From: a candidate division Zixibacteria bacterium SM23_81
GTDB taxonomy: Bacteria; SM23-81
Assembly: GCA_001304015.1 (NCBI GenBank)
Contig: LJUY01000001.1
Span: forward strand, 141,520 to 205,519
Length of the DNA: 64,000 nt
Direction of reading: 5' to 3'
Position 1 is the first letter of the stretch, and each line of letters opens with the position of its first letter. The translations under genes were made by a program, and so were the position numbers. The notes below the pieces were generated by a model that saw nothing but the letters and a program-made list of their open reading frames with translations, searched no databases and was not told the origin of the DNA. Positions 33,952 to 44,077 of the stretch are shown one piece after another.

Positions 33952-34881
33952 TTAATCTGGCGCCAACAGGCGTCGAGCGACCTCCTCGTCTTTCCTGATT
34001 TGCTCGCTCAGCCTAGCGCCGTCTTCGAATCTCTCCTCGTCCCTAATTTTCTCTATTAACTTGATACTAAGCTCTTGACCATAAAGCGATTGTTGAAAAT
34101 CAAAGAAATGAATTTCAAGCCTTCGGGTTGTGCCTCCGAATGTGGGACTCACGCCCACATTGAGCAGTCCTCGCAATGCAGAAACTGTGAAATCCGAGAC
34201 CACAGCGTATACTCCATTGCCCGGGATTAACTTCTCAGAATGTACTTCCATGTTCGCCGTGGGATAGTTTAAAAATCTGCCGCGTCCATCTCCAGGGACA
34301 ACCCGGCCCGCAAGGCTGTAGGGTCGCCCCAACATCTCCGCAGCTTCTCTTACTTTGCCTGCCAAGAGCTTACTGCGAATCCCGGTGCTGCTGATGGGCA
34401 CGCCACGGCACAGGATAGATTCCACGGCTTCTACCTGGAAACCCAAACTGGGGCCCATTTCCTCCAGCGTCTCCAAACGTCCCTGGCGATCCCGACCAAA
34501 GGTATGGTCATGACCGATGATCACTCGCCAAGCTTTAAGCTTCTGGTGAAGGATCTTTTCTACAAATTCACGAGCCTTCATTTGGGCCAGCTGTCTTGTG
34601 AAGGGCAGAATGACAACCACATCAAGCCCCAGACCAGTGAACATCTCTATTTTTTCTCTTTCAGTGGTCAATAGAGGAGGAGCCGTCTGGGGGTCAAGCA
34701 GGCTCTGGGGATGGGGCTTAAAGGTGACCACTAAGCTAGTTCCTGCCTCCGACCGTGCCCTTTCGACGACTTTCTCAAGAATGGCGATATGAGCCAGGTG
34801 AACCCCGTCGAAGGTGCCCACAGTCAACACTGGGCGCTCTAATTCCTTGAGCTTATCAGAGGTGAGCGAAAGGACATACAT
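33952..34881 (-). CDS. ribF: Bifunctional riboflavin kinase / FAD synthetase
   Basis: Makes FMN and then FAD from riboflavin. The N-terminal FAD synthetase domain has [13 protein letters not shown] and [15 protein letters not shown] plus a late [13 protein letters not shown]. The C-terminal riboflavin kinase domain has [40 protein letters not shown] and [20 protein letters not shown]. At 309 residues the length is normal. It lies between truB and rpsO, a common position. Confidence 0.96.
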   Translation of the reverse strand: MYVLSLTSDKLKELERPVLTVGTFDGVHLAHIAILEKVVERARSEAGTSLVVTFKPHPQSLLDPQTAPPLLTTEREKIEMFTGLGLDVVVILPFTRQLAQMKAREFVEKILHQKLKAWRVIIGHDHTFGRDRQGRLETLEEMGPSLGFQVEAVESILCRGVPISSTGIRSKLLAGKVREAAEMLGRPYSLAGRVVPGDGRGRFLNYPTANMEVHSEKLIPGNGVYAVVSDFTVSALRGLLNVGVSPTFGGTTRRLEIHFFDFQQSLYGQELSIKLIEKIRDEERFEDGARLSEQIRKDEEVARRLLAPD

Positions 34882-34891
34882 CGTTATATTC

Positions 34892-35872
34892 TCAGCTCAG
34901 AATTTGCAGCGACCGGCAGATACGATCCGAAAATGTGAGGCTAGTGAGTTGGTCGGTATGAACCAAGAGTTCAGCCATGGCCAAAAGCTTTCCCTCCGTA
35001 TCCTCTATCCTAATTGCATCGCCCTTTTTAGCCCCTATGTCCACCTCCCGGAAGATCTCCCTGGTCATTGGCTGTCCATGGATGACTCTGGATACTTCTC
35101 GGGGTCGCACAACGAACCGAGGATACGTTATCAACCCCTGGCCGACGGGCAATAGAAACTGCTCAAGCTGCTCGAGTTGGGCCAATTCCACGACCCGAGC
35201 CAATGGCAAAGCATCGCCATCCCGAAAGGGGCCAAGACGCGTCCTTTTTAGCTCTAGGAGGTAAGCCCCACAACCCAGCTCCTTGCCGATGTCTGCCGCT
35301 AAAACCCGAATATAGGTTCCCGAAGAACAGCTAATCTGGAGGATAACTTGCGGCAAATCAATATGACAAATTTCCAAAGATCGGATGAAAACGGGACGCG
35401 GATGACGTGCAACCGTTTTGCCTTGTCGAGCAAGTCGATACAGGGGTTGGCCTCGATGCTTCACAGCCGAGAACATGGGCGGTATCTGCTCCTGCGTTCC
35501 TAAAAAACGATCGCAAACCTTGCGCATCTCCGCCATTGAGACCTTGGGAGATTCGTTTGAGAGTGATATTTGACCCTGAGCATCCAGTGTGTCACTCTCC
35601 CCCCCCAACATTATGGTCGCTCGGTATTCCTTTTCCAGACCTACCAAAAAGCGAGCCATCTTTGTGGCTCTGCCAACACAGAGCAGCAACACCCCTGTGG
35701 CTATGGGATCGAGCGTGCCGGTGTGCCCGATCTTCTGAATCCTCAAGGCCCGGCGCACTTTGGCCACCACGTCGTGCGAGGTCCACCCGGATGGCTTGTC
35801 GATGTTTAAGAGACCGCTAAGCTCTGATCGTTGCTGAATTCCCGAATTCCGGCGAGTTTCCCCTATAGCCAT
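34892..35872 (-). CDS. truB: tRNA pseudouridine-55 synthase
   Basis: Makes pseudouridine 55 in the T loop of tRNAs. It contains LLNIDKPSGWTSHDVVAKVR, the catalytic-Asp motif GHTGTLDPIATGVLLLCVG, QIPPMFSAVKHRGQPLYRLA and SSGTYIRVLAADIG, followed by a C-terminal PUA-like region. The first ~20 residues are not conserved, and the ATG overlaps the end of nrnA by ten bases, so translation is probably coupled. 326 residues is normal with the PUA domain. Confidence 0.96.
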   Translation of the reverse strand: MAIGETRRNSGIQQRSELSGLLNIDKPSGWTSHDVVAKVRRALRIQKIGHTGTLDPIATGVLLLCVGRATKMARFLVGLEKEYRATIMLGGESDTLDAQGQISLSNESPKVSMAEMRKVCDRFLGTQEQIPPMFSAVKHRGQPLYRLARQGKTVARHPRPVFIRSLEICHIDLPQVILQISCSSGTYIRVLAADIGKELGCGAYLLELKRTRLGPFRDGDALPLARVVELAQLEQLEQFLLPVGQGLITYPRFVVRPREVSRVIHGQPMTREIFREVDIGAKKGDAIRIEDTEGKLLAMAELLVHTDQLTSLTFSDRICRSLQILS

Positions 35873-36822
35873 TTCTTGATTTCCATAAGAGCCCGATCCC
35901 GGACCATAGACAGAGAGCCTTTCGCTCGATAGCCCGCAGCGTTTGGATGACCACCACCACCCAGAGCCTCAGCGATTTTATTGGATTTGATGGCACCACG
36001 AGACCGAAGGCTCACCTTCACGGTATCCGAAGACTCTTCTCGTATCAAAACGCCCACCAGGCAGCCTTTCAGGGAAAGAAGATGGTCCGCGATACCCGCC
36101 GCTCCATCGGGGTGCGCTTGGCATTCCTCCATGTCCCTCCGATCCAGGCAGACCAGTCCGACGCGATTGTTTTCTAATGTTTCTATCTTGCCCAAGGCGC
36201 GGCCCAGGAGTTTTAGGCTGGAAGCAGAGCGCTGCTCGTAGACCTGGGCGGCTATAGAGTCAGGCTTAGCCCCTTCAGCGGCCAACTCAGCGGCCACAGC
36301 GAGGCATTTGGCTGAGGTGTTGGGAAAACGAAATCCACCAGTATCAGCTATGATAGCCGTGTAGAGCTGAATGGCTCGTTCCCGTCCTATGGGTATCTCC
36401 AGATCTTTGAGAAGGTCGACGATTAATTCTCCCGTAGAAGATGCCTTGGGTTCTAGGTAGGTTGGATCTTCAGGTTTCGATAAGTAAGGATGATGATCGA
36501 TAGTGATGACCGTCGCATCGGGCGCGATAAAATCTCTCACTGTGCCAAGCCGATCCAAAGTGGAGCAATCCAGCATAGCCACAGTGTCGGGTCGAAAACC
36601 AGCGGGCAATTGATCCCGAATGAGTCCACAGGAGTCCAGAAATTTATATCTGGCAGGAACGGGATCCTGATTCACGATGGCCACTCCCTTTCCCAGATCT
36701 CTCAGGATGCTGGCCATGGCCAGCTGAGATCCAACGGAGTCTCCATCTGGCTCAACATGAGAGCAAACCATCACATGGTGGCTTTCCCTAATCGCCTGTA
36801 CGACCCCCCTCAGATTCTTCAT
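35863..36822 (-). CDS. nrnA: DHH/DHHA1 phosphoesterase (NrnA-like)
   Basis: A 319-residue DHH-family enzyme, probably nano-RNase and/or 3'-phosphoadenosine-5'-phosphate phosphatase. Metal motifs are visible: VCSHVEPDGDSVGSQLAM, LDCS, the DHH motif ITIDHHPY, ADTGGFRFPNT, and the DHHA1 C-terminal motif GGGGHPNAAGYRAKG. The gene lies between rbfA (35-base overlap) and truB (10-base overlap), the usual rbfA-nrnA-truB order. It ends in TAG, showing that amber is used as an ordinary stop here. Confidence 0.93.
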   Translation of the reverse strand: MKNLRGVVQAIRESHHVMVCSHVEPDGDSVGSQLAMASILRDLGKGVAIVNQDPVPARYKFLDSCGLIRDQLPAGFRPDTVAMLDCSTLDRLGTVRDFIAPDATVITIDHHPYLSKPEDPTYLEPKASSTGELIVDLLKDLEIPIGRERAIQLYTAIIADTGGFRFPNTSAKCLAVAAELAAEGAKPDSIAAQVYEQRSASSLKLLGRALGKIETLENNRVGLVCLDRRDMEECQAHPDGAAGIADHLLSLKGCLVGVLIREESSDTVKVSLRSRGAIKSNKIAEALGGGGHPNAAGYRAKGSLSMVRDRALMEIKKWL

Positions 36823-37168
36823 CCCGTCCTTCTTGTAACGTTTTTATGATCTTACTGATTCGGAGTCCACGCTCAAGGGATCGATCCCTCTGGAAAGAAA
36901 GCTCCGGCGTGTATTTTAACCGCAAGCGACGGCCAATCTCTCCCTGTATGAAGAACTTGGCACTGTTCAAGCCCCGTTCGGTCTCTTCCTGGATGCTTCG
37001 ATCGCCGAAAATGCTGATAAAAACCCTCGCATGCCGCAAATCATCGCTCATCTCCACAGCGGTAACCGTGGCAAGTCCTATGCGAGGGTCTTTCAGCTCC
37101 CTTTCGATGATCTCACCGATTTCCCTTTTAATGAGGTCCCCAACCCTTTCAGATCTTTTCACACCCAT
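36788..37168 (-). CDS. rbfA: 30S ribosome-binding factor A
   Basis: A KH-fold factor for late 30S maturation near the 16S 5' end. The 126-residue protein shows RVGDLIKREIGEIIERELKD, PRIGLATVTAVEMSDDLRHA and the KH-signature ARVFISIFG, followed by RRLRLKYTPELSFQRDRSLE. The 3' end overlaps nrnA by 35 bases. It is one of the infB-operon genes. Confidence 0.95.
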   Translation of the reverse strand: MGVKRSERVGDLIKREIGEIIERELKDPRIGLATVTAVEMSDDLRHARVFISIFGDRSIQEETERGLNSAKFFIQGEIGRRLRLKYTPELSFQRDRSLERGLRISKIIKTLQEGRDEESEGGRTGD

Positions 37169-37187
37169 GGCCTCGAGCTCTCACCGC

Positions 37188-37469
37188 CTATCTTATCTCA
37201 AGCGCCCATTGGAGAATTTCCGCCCTGGGTTCCTTTCCAACGAGGTCCACCACTTTGTTCAAAACCCGATTGGCAAAACGGACGTCAGTGCTGACGATGG
37301 CCACTCCCAAGGTAGCCCTCTGCCACAGGTCATGATGGTCGATCTCAGAGACAGAGACGTTGAAGTCGCTCTGAATTCTGTCCTTGATGGCTCGGAGGAT
37401 CTGTCTTTTAGACTTCAAAGAGCCACTTTCAGCCAGATACAGATCGATGGTACAGACGCCGATGATCAT
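37188..37469 (-). CDS. DUF503 family protein (YlxP-like)
   Basis: A 93-residue protein with the family pattern VCTIDLYLAESGSLKSKRQI, LRAIKDRIQSDFNVSVSEID and DLWQRATLGVAIVSTD. DUF503 proteins (YlxP) are regularly encoded between infB and rbfA, as here, and are thought to relate to ribosome assembly or translation, but the biochemical role is not settled. Confidence 0.92.
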   Translation of the reverse strand: MIIGVCTIDLYLAESGSLKSKRQILRAIKDRIQSDFNVSVSEIDHHDLWQRATLGVAIVSTDVRFANRVLNKVVDLVGKEPRAEILQWALEIR

Positions 37470-37488
37470 CTGCAGCTCGTGCTTCCGA

Positions 37489-39693
37489 CTATTTAGGTAC
37501 CTCTTTCAGCTGATAGGTCTCCAGGACATCTTTCTCTTGCAGGTCATTGAACTCTTCCAGCCCAATCCCGCACTCAAAGCCCGATTGAACTTCTGCGACG
37601 TCGTTTTTGAAGCGCTTCAGGGAGGAAATTTTACCATCGTGCACCACAGTTCCGTCTCGTATAACCCGCACTCTGGCGTTTCTCTTTATCTGGCCCGATT
37701 GAACGAAAGATCCGGCGATGACTCCCACCTTAGAGACTTGAAACAGCTCCCGAATCTCCGCTGTACCCAAAATTTCCTCTTCGTACTCGGGTTCCAGAAG
37801 GCCCTTCAGAGCAGATTCGATGTCGGAAACAGCCTCATAGATGACATTGTAGCGACGAATGTCCACTCTTTCCCGAGAGGCGAGCTCTTGGGCTCGAAGG
37901 TCGGGTCCGACGTAGAAACCGATGACGATGGCGTTAGAGGCGGCAGCCAAGAGAATATCGGAGACGTTGATGGTCCCCACACCCTTGTGAATGACCACCA
38001 CCCGGATTCCCTCCACATCAAGCTTTTCCAGAGAGTCGCTCATGGCCTCCACGGAACCGTCTACGTCTCCTTTAATGATAAGACGAAGCTCTTTTTCCTC
38101 TCCAGATTTGATCTGCTCGTATATGTCCTTCAATGTTAATCGCTTGGTGGCGCGGCGAAATTCCTCCTCTCGCTTGAGCTGCTGTCTTTTAAGGCATATT
38201 TCCCGAGCCTCTCGCTCGCTATCCACAACATAAAAGGGGTCACCCGCTTGAGGTACGCCGGTAATTCCAGTAACCTGAACGGGAGCAGAAGGTCCCACCT
38301 CCTGTACAGCAGTTCCCCATTCGTTTGTCAGCGTACGCACCTTTCCATAACAGAGACCGGTAACGAAGGGCATGCCAACTCTCAGAACTCCTCGCTGTAT
38401 GAGTACTGTGGCTATGGATCCCCGCCCCTTATCGAGGCGAGATTCGATGATGACGCCCTGAGCTTTTCCCCTAACGTTCCCCTTTAGCTCTAAGAGCTCT
38501 GCTTGGAGAAGTATCAACTCCAGTAACTTATCGATACCTTCCCCAGTCTTGGCAGAAATCTCACAGGCGATGGTGCGACCACCCCATTCTTCAACAGTAA
38601 GTGCATGTTTTTGTAGCTGTTGCTTGATGGCCTCGGCGTTTGCATTGGGCAGATCGATTTTATTGATGGCCACGATGATGGGAACGCCCGCCGCCCGAGC
38701 GTGGTCAATGGCCTCGATGGTCTGAGGCATGATGTTGTCATCGGCGGCAATGACCAACACAACGATATCAGTAACTTGGGCTCCCCGGGCTCGCATGGCG
38801 GTGAAAGCCTCATGGCCCGGCGTATCCAGAAAGGTAATTTCACCCCCGGGCTGATGGACCTCATAAGCCCCGATATGCTGAGTAATGCCACCAGATTCTC
38901 CAGCAATGACGTCGCTTTGGCGGATGTAGTCCAACAGGGAGGTTTTTCCATGATCTACGTGACCCATAACCGTCACAACGGGGGCTCGCGGTTGAAGATC
39001 CTCTTCTACCTTCTTCTCTTCAACCATCTCCTCGAGACCGTAGCCCTCAAGCTGCTCAACCTCGTATCCGAACTCATCTGCCACCATTGTGATGGTGTCC
39101 ATATCCAATCGCTGATTGATGGTCACCATAAGGCCAAGTTCCATGCACTTAGAAATCACCGCGGCAGGAGTGGCCTCCATCTGTTCGGCCAGTTCTGCTA
39201 CTGAAATGAACTCGCTAACCCGAACCACTTTACCCTCTTCTACCTCCACCTCACCCCCCTTATCGACCTTCTTTCGGCGGCGACGACCTGGTTTCCTTCC
39301 CTCCATACTGGCCAAGGTCCTCTTCACACTCTCGGCTACCTCTTGTTTGTCTATGGTGGGCTTAGGCTGACGCCGCTTCCTTCTCTTTTGGGATGTCCTG
39401 GGGAGCCTTTTCTTGGCCTTTTCACGCCTGCGCCTCTTCTTGATATCCTTCTCTTTTTCCTCTTTGCGGGCGATCTCTTCGTGTTTTTCCCGTTTACGCT
39501 CGTCTCTCTTCTTAACCTCCTCTTTCTGTTGCTCGAATTTCTTGCGAATATCGGCCACCATCTTGTCGTCTACGACGCTCATATGGCTACGAACGTCATA
39601 ATTGAGGCTTTTGAGCAACGAGACGAGCGCTTCGCTGGATACTTTAAATTGCTTGGCAACCTCGTAGATTCTTCGCTTTTCCAATCTCAACAC
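37489..39693 (-). CDS. infB: Translation initiation factor IF-2
   Basis: GTPase that brings initiator tRNA to the 30S subunit. The start is taken as GTG 39693 because the conserved IF2 N-terminal subdomain begins there ([20 protein letters not shown]) and the frame before it overlaps nusA; a G-rich stretch precedes it. A long charged linker ([20 protein letters not shown]) follows, then the G domain with [40 protein letters not shown] and NKIDLP, and the C-terminal C1/C2 domains. 734 residues is normal. Confidence 0.96.
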   Translation of the reverse strand: MLRLEKRRIYEVAKQFKVSSEALVSLLKSLNYDVRSHMSVVDDKMVADIRKKFEQQKEEVKKRDERKREKHEEIARKEEKEKDIKKRRRREKAKKRLPRTSQKRRKRRQPKPTIDKQEVAESVKRTLASMEGRKPGRRRRKKVDKGGEVEVEEGKVVRVSEFISVAELAEQMEATPAAVISKCMELGLMVTINQRLDMDTITMVADEFGYEVEQLEGYGLEEMVEEKKVEEDLQPRAPVVTVMGHVDHGKTSLLDYIRQSDVIAGESGGITQHIGAYEVHQPGGEITFLDTPGHEAFTAMRARGAQVTDIVVLVIAADDNIMPQTIEAIDHARAAGVPIIVAINKIDLPNANAEAIKQQLQKHALTVEEWGGRTIACEISAKTGEGIDKLLELILLQAELLELKGNVRGKAQGVIIESRLDKGRGSIATVLIQRGVLRVGMPFVTGLCYGKVRTLTNEWGTAVQEVGPSAPVQVTGITGVPQAGDPFYVVDSEREAREICLKRQQLKREEEFRRATKRLTLKDIYEQIKSGEEKELRLIIKGDVDGSVEAMSDSLEKLDVEGIRVVVIHKGVGTINVSDILLAAASNAIVIGFYVGPDLRAQELASRERVDIRRYNVIYEAVSDIESALKGLLEPEYEEEILGTAEIRELFQVSKVGVIAGSFVQSGQIKRNARVRVIRDGTVVHDGKISSLKRFKNDVAEVQSGFECGIGLEEFNDLQEKDVLETYQLKEVPK

Positions 39694-39718
39694 CCCCCCA
39701 TTGGGTGAGGGTCCCCGT

Positions 39719-41365
39719 TCAATTTGAGATCTCGTCCTGACCTTGCAGCTCGGGCTGCTCCTCTCCCTGAGCCTCGCCCCTCTCCACATCTTCTTTATGA
39801 CTTCGATTGTCGCTCTCTTCAGCCTTAGTCTGGCGGGCTATCGAATGCTCCTCACGCTGCTGAAGTCTCTCTTGGGCTGCTTCCAGAAGCTTCTTGGCGG
39901 TGGCAGGACCAACTCCCGTCACTTGCAGGAGCTTCTCCTCCTTAAGCATGACCAGATCCTGAACGCTCTCCACGCCAATTTTCTCCAATTCCTGGACCAG
40001 TTTGGGACCAATACCTCTCAGCTCAGCGATGTCCAAAGATGAGGCAACCGCATCGATACTCGTCTCCACTTCCCGCAGCTCTTCAGCCTTGGCTTGGCGA
40101 ATCCTCAAGCGCTCCTCCTGCTGCTGCTCAAGCCTCTGCTTGGCCGCCTTCAGAAGCTTCTTGGCGGTGGCAGGGCCAACTCCCGGCACTTGCAAGATTT
40201 TCTCCTCCTTGAGCATGACTAGATCCTGAACGCTCCCCACGCCAATTTTCTCCAATTCCTGGACCAATTTGGGCCCAATCCCACTCAGTTCTGAAACATC
40301 CAAGCGCATGGCAGCCATTTCCTCGGCGCGCCGCACATACTCTGTCTGTGAAAGTATGTCGATCTTCCAGCCGGATAATTTGGCCGCCAACCTGACGTTC
40401 TGACCAGCTCGACCGATGGCCAGAGAGAGCTGATCGTCCTCTACAACGAGTATCATTTTATGCTCTTCCTCATCGGTCTCTATACGCGATACCTTTGCCG
40501 GCCCAATAGCCTTGGTGACGAAGGTGGCAGGATCAGGGCTCCAGGGGACAATATCTATACGCTCGTTGCTTAGCTCGCGCACGATGTTCTGAACACGAGT
40601 CCCCTTTAAACCCACACATGCTCCCACGGGATCCACACGAGCGTCATGGGAGACGACGGCCACCTTAGATCGGTCTCCAGCCTCTCGAGCAATGGCTTTG
40701 ATCTCCACGATCTTCTCGTAAATTTCCGGAACTTCCAACTCAAAGAGCTTCTCCAAAAATCCTGGATGAGTTCGGGACAGAAGAATCTGAGGTCCCTTAG
40801 TGGTTTTTTGTACGTCTAATAAATACGCTCTGATGGTGTCACCCTGCCGATAACGCTCCCTGCGAATCTGTTCCTGAACGGGCACGATGCCTTCTGGTCG
40901 GCCTAAATTGACGATGAGATTGCCCCGATCCACTTGCTGAACTGTACCGGTGATGATCTCTCCGATTCGATCCTGATAGTCCACGAAGATCTTCTCCCTT
41001 TCCGCCTCGCGAATTCGCTGGATGAGAATTTGTTTGGCGGCCTGGATAGCGTTGCGCCCAAAATCCTGAAAACTCAGCTGCTCCTGGATTTCCTTACCCA
41101 CTCGTGCACTAGGATCGATGAGTTTGGCATCGGCTCGAGAAATTTCAAGGGCCTTATCTTCCACCTCTTTCACCACCTTCTTGGTGGCGAAGATGGAAAT
41201 TTCCCCCGTATTTCGATCTATGGTCACCGTGATGTTGTCACAGGTGCCAAACTTCTTTTTGGCCGCAGACTTTAAGCCCGCTTCTAAGGTCTCTAGGACC
41301 AGATCTAACTCCACGTGTTTCTCTCTGGTTATCTGACCCAGGGCTTCAAGAACCTCGTAGTCCAT
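39719..41365 (-). CDS. nusA: Transcription termination/antitermination factor NusA with duplicated HhH module
   Basis: Binds RNA polymerase and nascent RNA. The NusA N-terminal domain (1-~125), S1 domain (GEIITGTVQQVDRGNLIVNL) and two KH domains (VDPVGACVGLKGTRVQNIVR; LAIGRAGQNVRLAAKLSGWK) are intact. The C terminus is unusual: residues ~355-410 and ~444-499 are two almost identical helix-hairpin-helix modules (ELSGIGPKLVQELEKIGVGS against ELRGIGPKLVQELEKIGVES) offset by 89 residues and separated by a charged linker, followed by a ~40-residue acidic tail. The duplication is also evident at DNA level. It lies in rimP-nusA-infB order. Confidence 0.96.
   Translation of the reverse strand: MDYEVLEALGQITREKHVELDLVLETLEAGLKSAAKKKFGTCDNITVTIDRNTGEISIFATKKVVKEVEDKALEISRADAKLIDPSARVGKEIQEQLSFQDFGRNAIQAAKQILIQRIREAEREKIFVDYQDRIGEIITGTVQQVDRGNLIVNLGRPEGIVPVQEQIRRERYRQGDTIRAYLLDVQKTTKGPQILLSRTHPGFLEKLFELEVPEIYEKIVEIKAIAREAGDRSKVAVVSHDARVDPVGACVGLKGTRVQNIVRELSNERIDIVPWSPDPATFVTKAIGPAKVSRIETDEEEHKMILVVEDDQLSLAIGRAGQNVRLAAKLSGWKIDILSQTEYVRRAEEMAAMRLDVSELSGIGPKLVQELEKIGVGSVQDLVMLKEEKILQVPGVGPATAKKLLKAAKQRLEQQQEERLRIRQAKAEELREVETSIDAVASSLDIAELRGIGPKLVQELEKIGVESVQDLVMLKEEKLLQVTGVGPATAKKLLEAAQERLQQREEHSIARQTKAEESDNRSHKEDVERGEAQGEEQPELQGQDEISN
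39867..40300 (-). repeat. Tandem duplication of the HhH-coding segment in nusA
   Basis: Two DNA copies, roughly 40130-40300 and 39867-40030, offset by 267 bp (89 codons). Long stretches are identical, for example AGAAGCTTCTTGGCGGTGGC and CGCCAATTTTCTCCAATTCC read on the plus strand, so the duplication is recent or kept uniform by conversion. Confidence 0.8.
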
Positions 41366-41384
41366 GGAAAGCCTCCAACAAAGG

Positions 41385-41846
41385 CTAAAATTTCGGCTTC
41401 AGCTTGGTCTTCACGATCTCGTTCTGCGGTATAAACACCCCTTTGCCTCCTACATCCAGAGTAATTCCCTCCTCCCTCCAGGAGGAAAGATTCCCCACAA
41501 TCGTGCGCTTGCTGCCGGAGGATTTAAGAGCGGTCACTTGAACAAGACGGCCCAAATTTCTTCGAAAATCTGATGGCTCGCATAGGGGACGATCAAGGCC
41601 CGGCGAGGAGACTTCCAAGGTATAGCGGTGAGGAATGAAATCGTTAACATCCAGCAGGTGAGACACCTCTTTGCTCACAACGGAACAATCCTGCACGGTG
41701 ACTCCACCTGGCTTGTCAATGTATAGACGCAAAATCCGTCGACCACGCTCAACCAAGAAGCGGATCTCCACGAGCTCAATGGCCGTGCCTTCCCACACGG
41801 GCTGAACGACCTTTCTGACCTGCTCTACAAGGTCGGCGGAAACCAC
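41385..41846 (-). CDS. rimP: Ribosome maturation factor RimP
   Basis: A 153-residue factor for early 30S assembly. It shows the two-domain layout: GTAIELVEIRFLVERGRRIL, LRLYIDKPGGVTVQDCSVVS, and the strongly conserved YTLEVSSPGLDRPL motif, with an SH3-like C-terminal domain (EGITLDVGGKGVFIPQNEIV). The start is GTG 41846. Next gene nusA follows by 19 bp, the canonical rimP-nusA-infB order. Confidence 0.93.
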   Translation of the reverse strand: MVSADLVEQVRKVVQPVWEGTAIELVEIRFLVERGRRILRLYIDKPGGVTVQDCSVVSKEVSHLLDVNDFIPHRYTLEVSSPGLDRPLCEPSDFRRNLGRLVQVTALKSSGSKRTIVGNLSSWREEGITLDVGGKGVFIPQNEIVKTKLKPKF

Positions 41847-41885
41847 TTCCCAAACTCCCCTGACTCAGCGTAAGGGCTTGATACA

Positions 41886-41911
41886 TAAAAGAGTGGGCTT
41901 AGACCCACTCT
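41886..41911 (-). terminator. Rho-independent terminator after proS
   Basis: On the minus strand AGAGTGGG and CCCACTCT form an 8-bp stem with a 6-nt loop, followed by TTTTATG. It sits between proS (ends 41958) and rimP (starts 41846), so it may attenuate rather than fully stop reading into the rimP operon, for which no separate promoter was recognised. Confidence 0.7.
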
Positions 41912-41957
41912 CAAATTTCAATATAGTGCATGTGAACCTCGAATGCAAGCGAAAACT

Positions 41958-43694
41958 TTATTTTTTTGCCGATACGTTTTCGATGGCCGATCGTTCTTTA
42001 TGAATCAATTTGACTACGTGAGCTACTGCTTTATCTTGATCAATTTTCAACACCTGATCATCTCGGCGAAGCTTCAGCTCCACTTTACCCTCTTCTAGGG
42101 ACTTCTCTCCCACCGTGAGCCTCAGCGGTATCCCAATCAGGTCGGCGTCTTTAAATTTGAATCCCGCTCGCTCGTCCCGATCGTCCATCAATATCTCCAA
42201 CCCAGCCTCACTTAAAGTCTCATAGAGCTGTTCCGCAGTGGCTATTGTTTTCTCGTCGTCCACATTAAGGGGGAGTATCAACAGCTGGTACGGGGCAATG
42301 GTTATGGGCCAGATGATCCCGCCTTCATCGTGATATTGCTCTATGGCTGCAGCCACCGTCCTGGTGATGCCAATCCCGTAACAGCCCATAATAAAAGGCA
42401 ATTCCCGTCCGTCTTGATCTAAGAATGTGGCTCTCATTGAGGTGCTGTATTTGGTGCCTAGCTTGAAGATCTGGCCCACTTCGATCCCACGACGGGAGGT
42501 GAGGGGTTTTCCGCAGGCGGGACAAAGATCTCCAGCCTGAGCCATATGAAGGCTTTCAAAACTGTCGATGGCGAAATCCCTGGGGAAATTGGTGTTGATC
42601 AAGTGGGCCTGATCCTCATTGGCGCCCACGACCACATTGACCAAGCCTTGCAGGGACTTATCAGAGATCAACTCCACGCCTTTCAGGCCCACAGGCCCTG
42701 TGAATCCCACGGGAGCCCCGGAGACTTTGAGAATTTCTTCTGGCGTGGCCATCTCCAGTTTGGCACATTCACGCGAGCGGCGAACCTTGGCCTCGTTGAT
42801 GTCCCGGTCGCCCCTGATGAGCACAGCCACGACTCTATCGTCACACCGGTACAGGATGGTTTTGATCAGCCGTTTGGCATCCACGTTGAGAAACTCGGTG
42901 ACCTGCTCCACGGTGTGAGCCCCCGGTGTGTTCACTTTCTCTAGGGGCTTGGCTTTTTCCTCTATGCTGTACGGGGGAATGAGAGATCGGGCTCCCTCTC
43001 GGGTGGCTGCATATCCGCACTCGCAGCTGAGAATCTCTGATTCTCCGTTGTCGGCCAGGACCATAAATTCATGAGTTACATCGCCTCCGATGACACCAGA
43101 ATCCGCTTGCACCGGGGCAGTGGACAGCCCGCAGCGCTGAAAAATGCGAGCATAAGCCTCATACATACGCTGATAGGTCTTGTCCAGAGATGCCTCGTTT
43201 TCATGAAAGCTATAGGCGTCTTTCATGACGAACTCGCGGGCACGCATCACCCCGAAGCGCGGTCGAATTTCATCACGAAACTTGGTCTGAATCTGGTAAA
43301 AAGTTAGTGGCAATCTTCTGTACGAGCGAATGTGGTTGCGGAGTAAGTCGGTGATCACCTCTTCGTGGGTGGGGCCCAGGGCGAAATTTCGCTGATGCCG
43401 ATCTGTGACCTTCATGAGCTCTTTACCATAGAGATCCCATCGACCACTCTCTTGCCATAGCTCGCCCGGATGCAAAATGGGCATAAGTAATTCCAAAGCC
43501 CCGGCCCTGTTCATCTCCTCCCGAACAATCTGTTCCACCTTCTTTATGGCCCGAAGGCCCAAAGGCAGATAGGTGTAGACCCCGGAGGTCAGTTTTCGCA
43601 TCAGCCCCGCGCGCACCATGAGTTTATGGCTGATGACCTCCGCCTCAGTGGGATCTTCTTTATGTGTGGGAATGAATGTCTCCGTCCAACGCAT
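41958..43694 (-). CDS. proS: Prolyl-tRNA synthetase (bacterial type)
   Basis: Charges tRNA-Pro. The 578-residue class II synthetase has motif 1-3 elements (PILHPGELWQESGRWDLYGK, FALGPTHEEVITDLLRNHI, then FRDEIRPRFGVMRAREFVMK and GCYGIGITRTVAAAIEQ), the inserted editing domain (EQVTEFLNVDAKRLIKTILY; RGDRDINEAKVRR), and a C-terminal anticodon-binding domain. The editing insert marks the E. coli type. ATG 43694 follows AGGAAA; the frame upstream runs through the tRNA-Gly gene and is not coding. Two tRNA-Pro genes are elsewhere in the window. Confidence 0.97.
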   Translation of the reverse strand: MRWTETFIPTHKEDPTEAEVISHKLMVRAGLMRKLTSGVYTYLPLGLRAIKKVEQIVREEMNRAGALELLMPILHPGELWQESGRWDLYGKELMKVTDRHQRNFALGPTHEEVITDLLRNHIRSYRRLPLTFYQIQTKFRDEIRPRFGVMRAREFVMKDAYSFHENEASLDKTYQRMYEAYARIFQRCGLSTAPVQADSGVIGGDVTHEFMVLADNGESEILSCECGYAATREGARSLIPPYSIEEKAKPLEKVNTPGAHTVEQVTEFLNVDAKRLIKTILYRCDDRVVAVLIRGDRDINEAKVRRSRECAKLEMATPEEILKVSGAPVGFTGPVGLKGVELISDKSLQGLVNVVVGANEDQAHLINTNFPRDFAIDSFESLHMAQAGDLCPACGKPLTSRRGIEVGQIFKLGTKYSTSMRATFLDQDGRELPFIMGCYGIGITRTVAAAIEQYHDEGGIIWPITIAPYQLLILPLNVDDEKTIATAEQLYETLSEAGLEILMDDRDERAGFKFKDADLIGIPLRLTVGEKSLEEGKVELKLRRDDQVLKIDQDKAVAHVVKLIHKERSAIENVSAKK

Positions 43695-43732
43695 CGCTTT
43701 TCCTGCCCTAGTCGGGCTTCCATAAACAAAAA

Positions 43733-43807
43733 TGGAGCGGGCGAAGGGAGTCGAACCCTCGACGTCAAGCTTGGGAAGCTTGCATTCTACCGCTGAATTA
43801 CGCCCGC
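43733..43807 (-). tRNA. tRNA-Gly (anticodon CCC)
   Basis: Acceptor GCGGGCG/CGCCCGC, D arm ATTC...GAAT, anticodon stem CAAGC/GCTTG around loop TTCCCAA (anticodon CCC), T arm GAGGG TTCGACT CCCTT, discriminator T, encoded CCA (43735-43733). Confidence 0.95.
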
Positions 43808-43834
43808 ACCACTTTTTTAGGTCCAACTTTGAGG

Positions 43835-43908
<74 letters not shown>

Positions 43909-43928
43909 GCAACCTTCTTGTGGCTTTT

Positions 43929-43957
43929 AATTTAATGTCCGGAAGGGAATTTGTCAA
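43929..43957 (-). promoter_or_regulatory. Sigma-70 type promoter of tRNA-Arg / tRNA-Gly / proS
   Basis: TTGACA (43957-43952), 17-bp spacer, TAAATT (43934-43929), about 20 bp before the mature 5' end of tRNA-Arg. Confidence 0.8.
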
Positions 43958-44077
43958 CCTTTATTTGAATACTTGAAGGATCGGACTAATAGAAACGTCG
44001 TATATCTTTGCTAACATATATATTATGATAACTACTTAATGTTTTACTTAAATCTGATTGAATCGAAGTACGATGAA

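Noticed and set aside
43695-43826. N-terminal extension of proS
   Set aside because: The frame upstream of 43694 translates the tRNA-Gly gene; the synthetase N terminus and AGGAAA site support ATG 43694.
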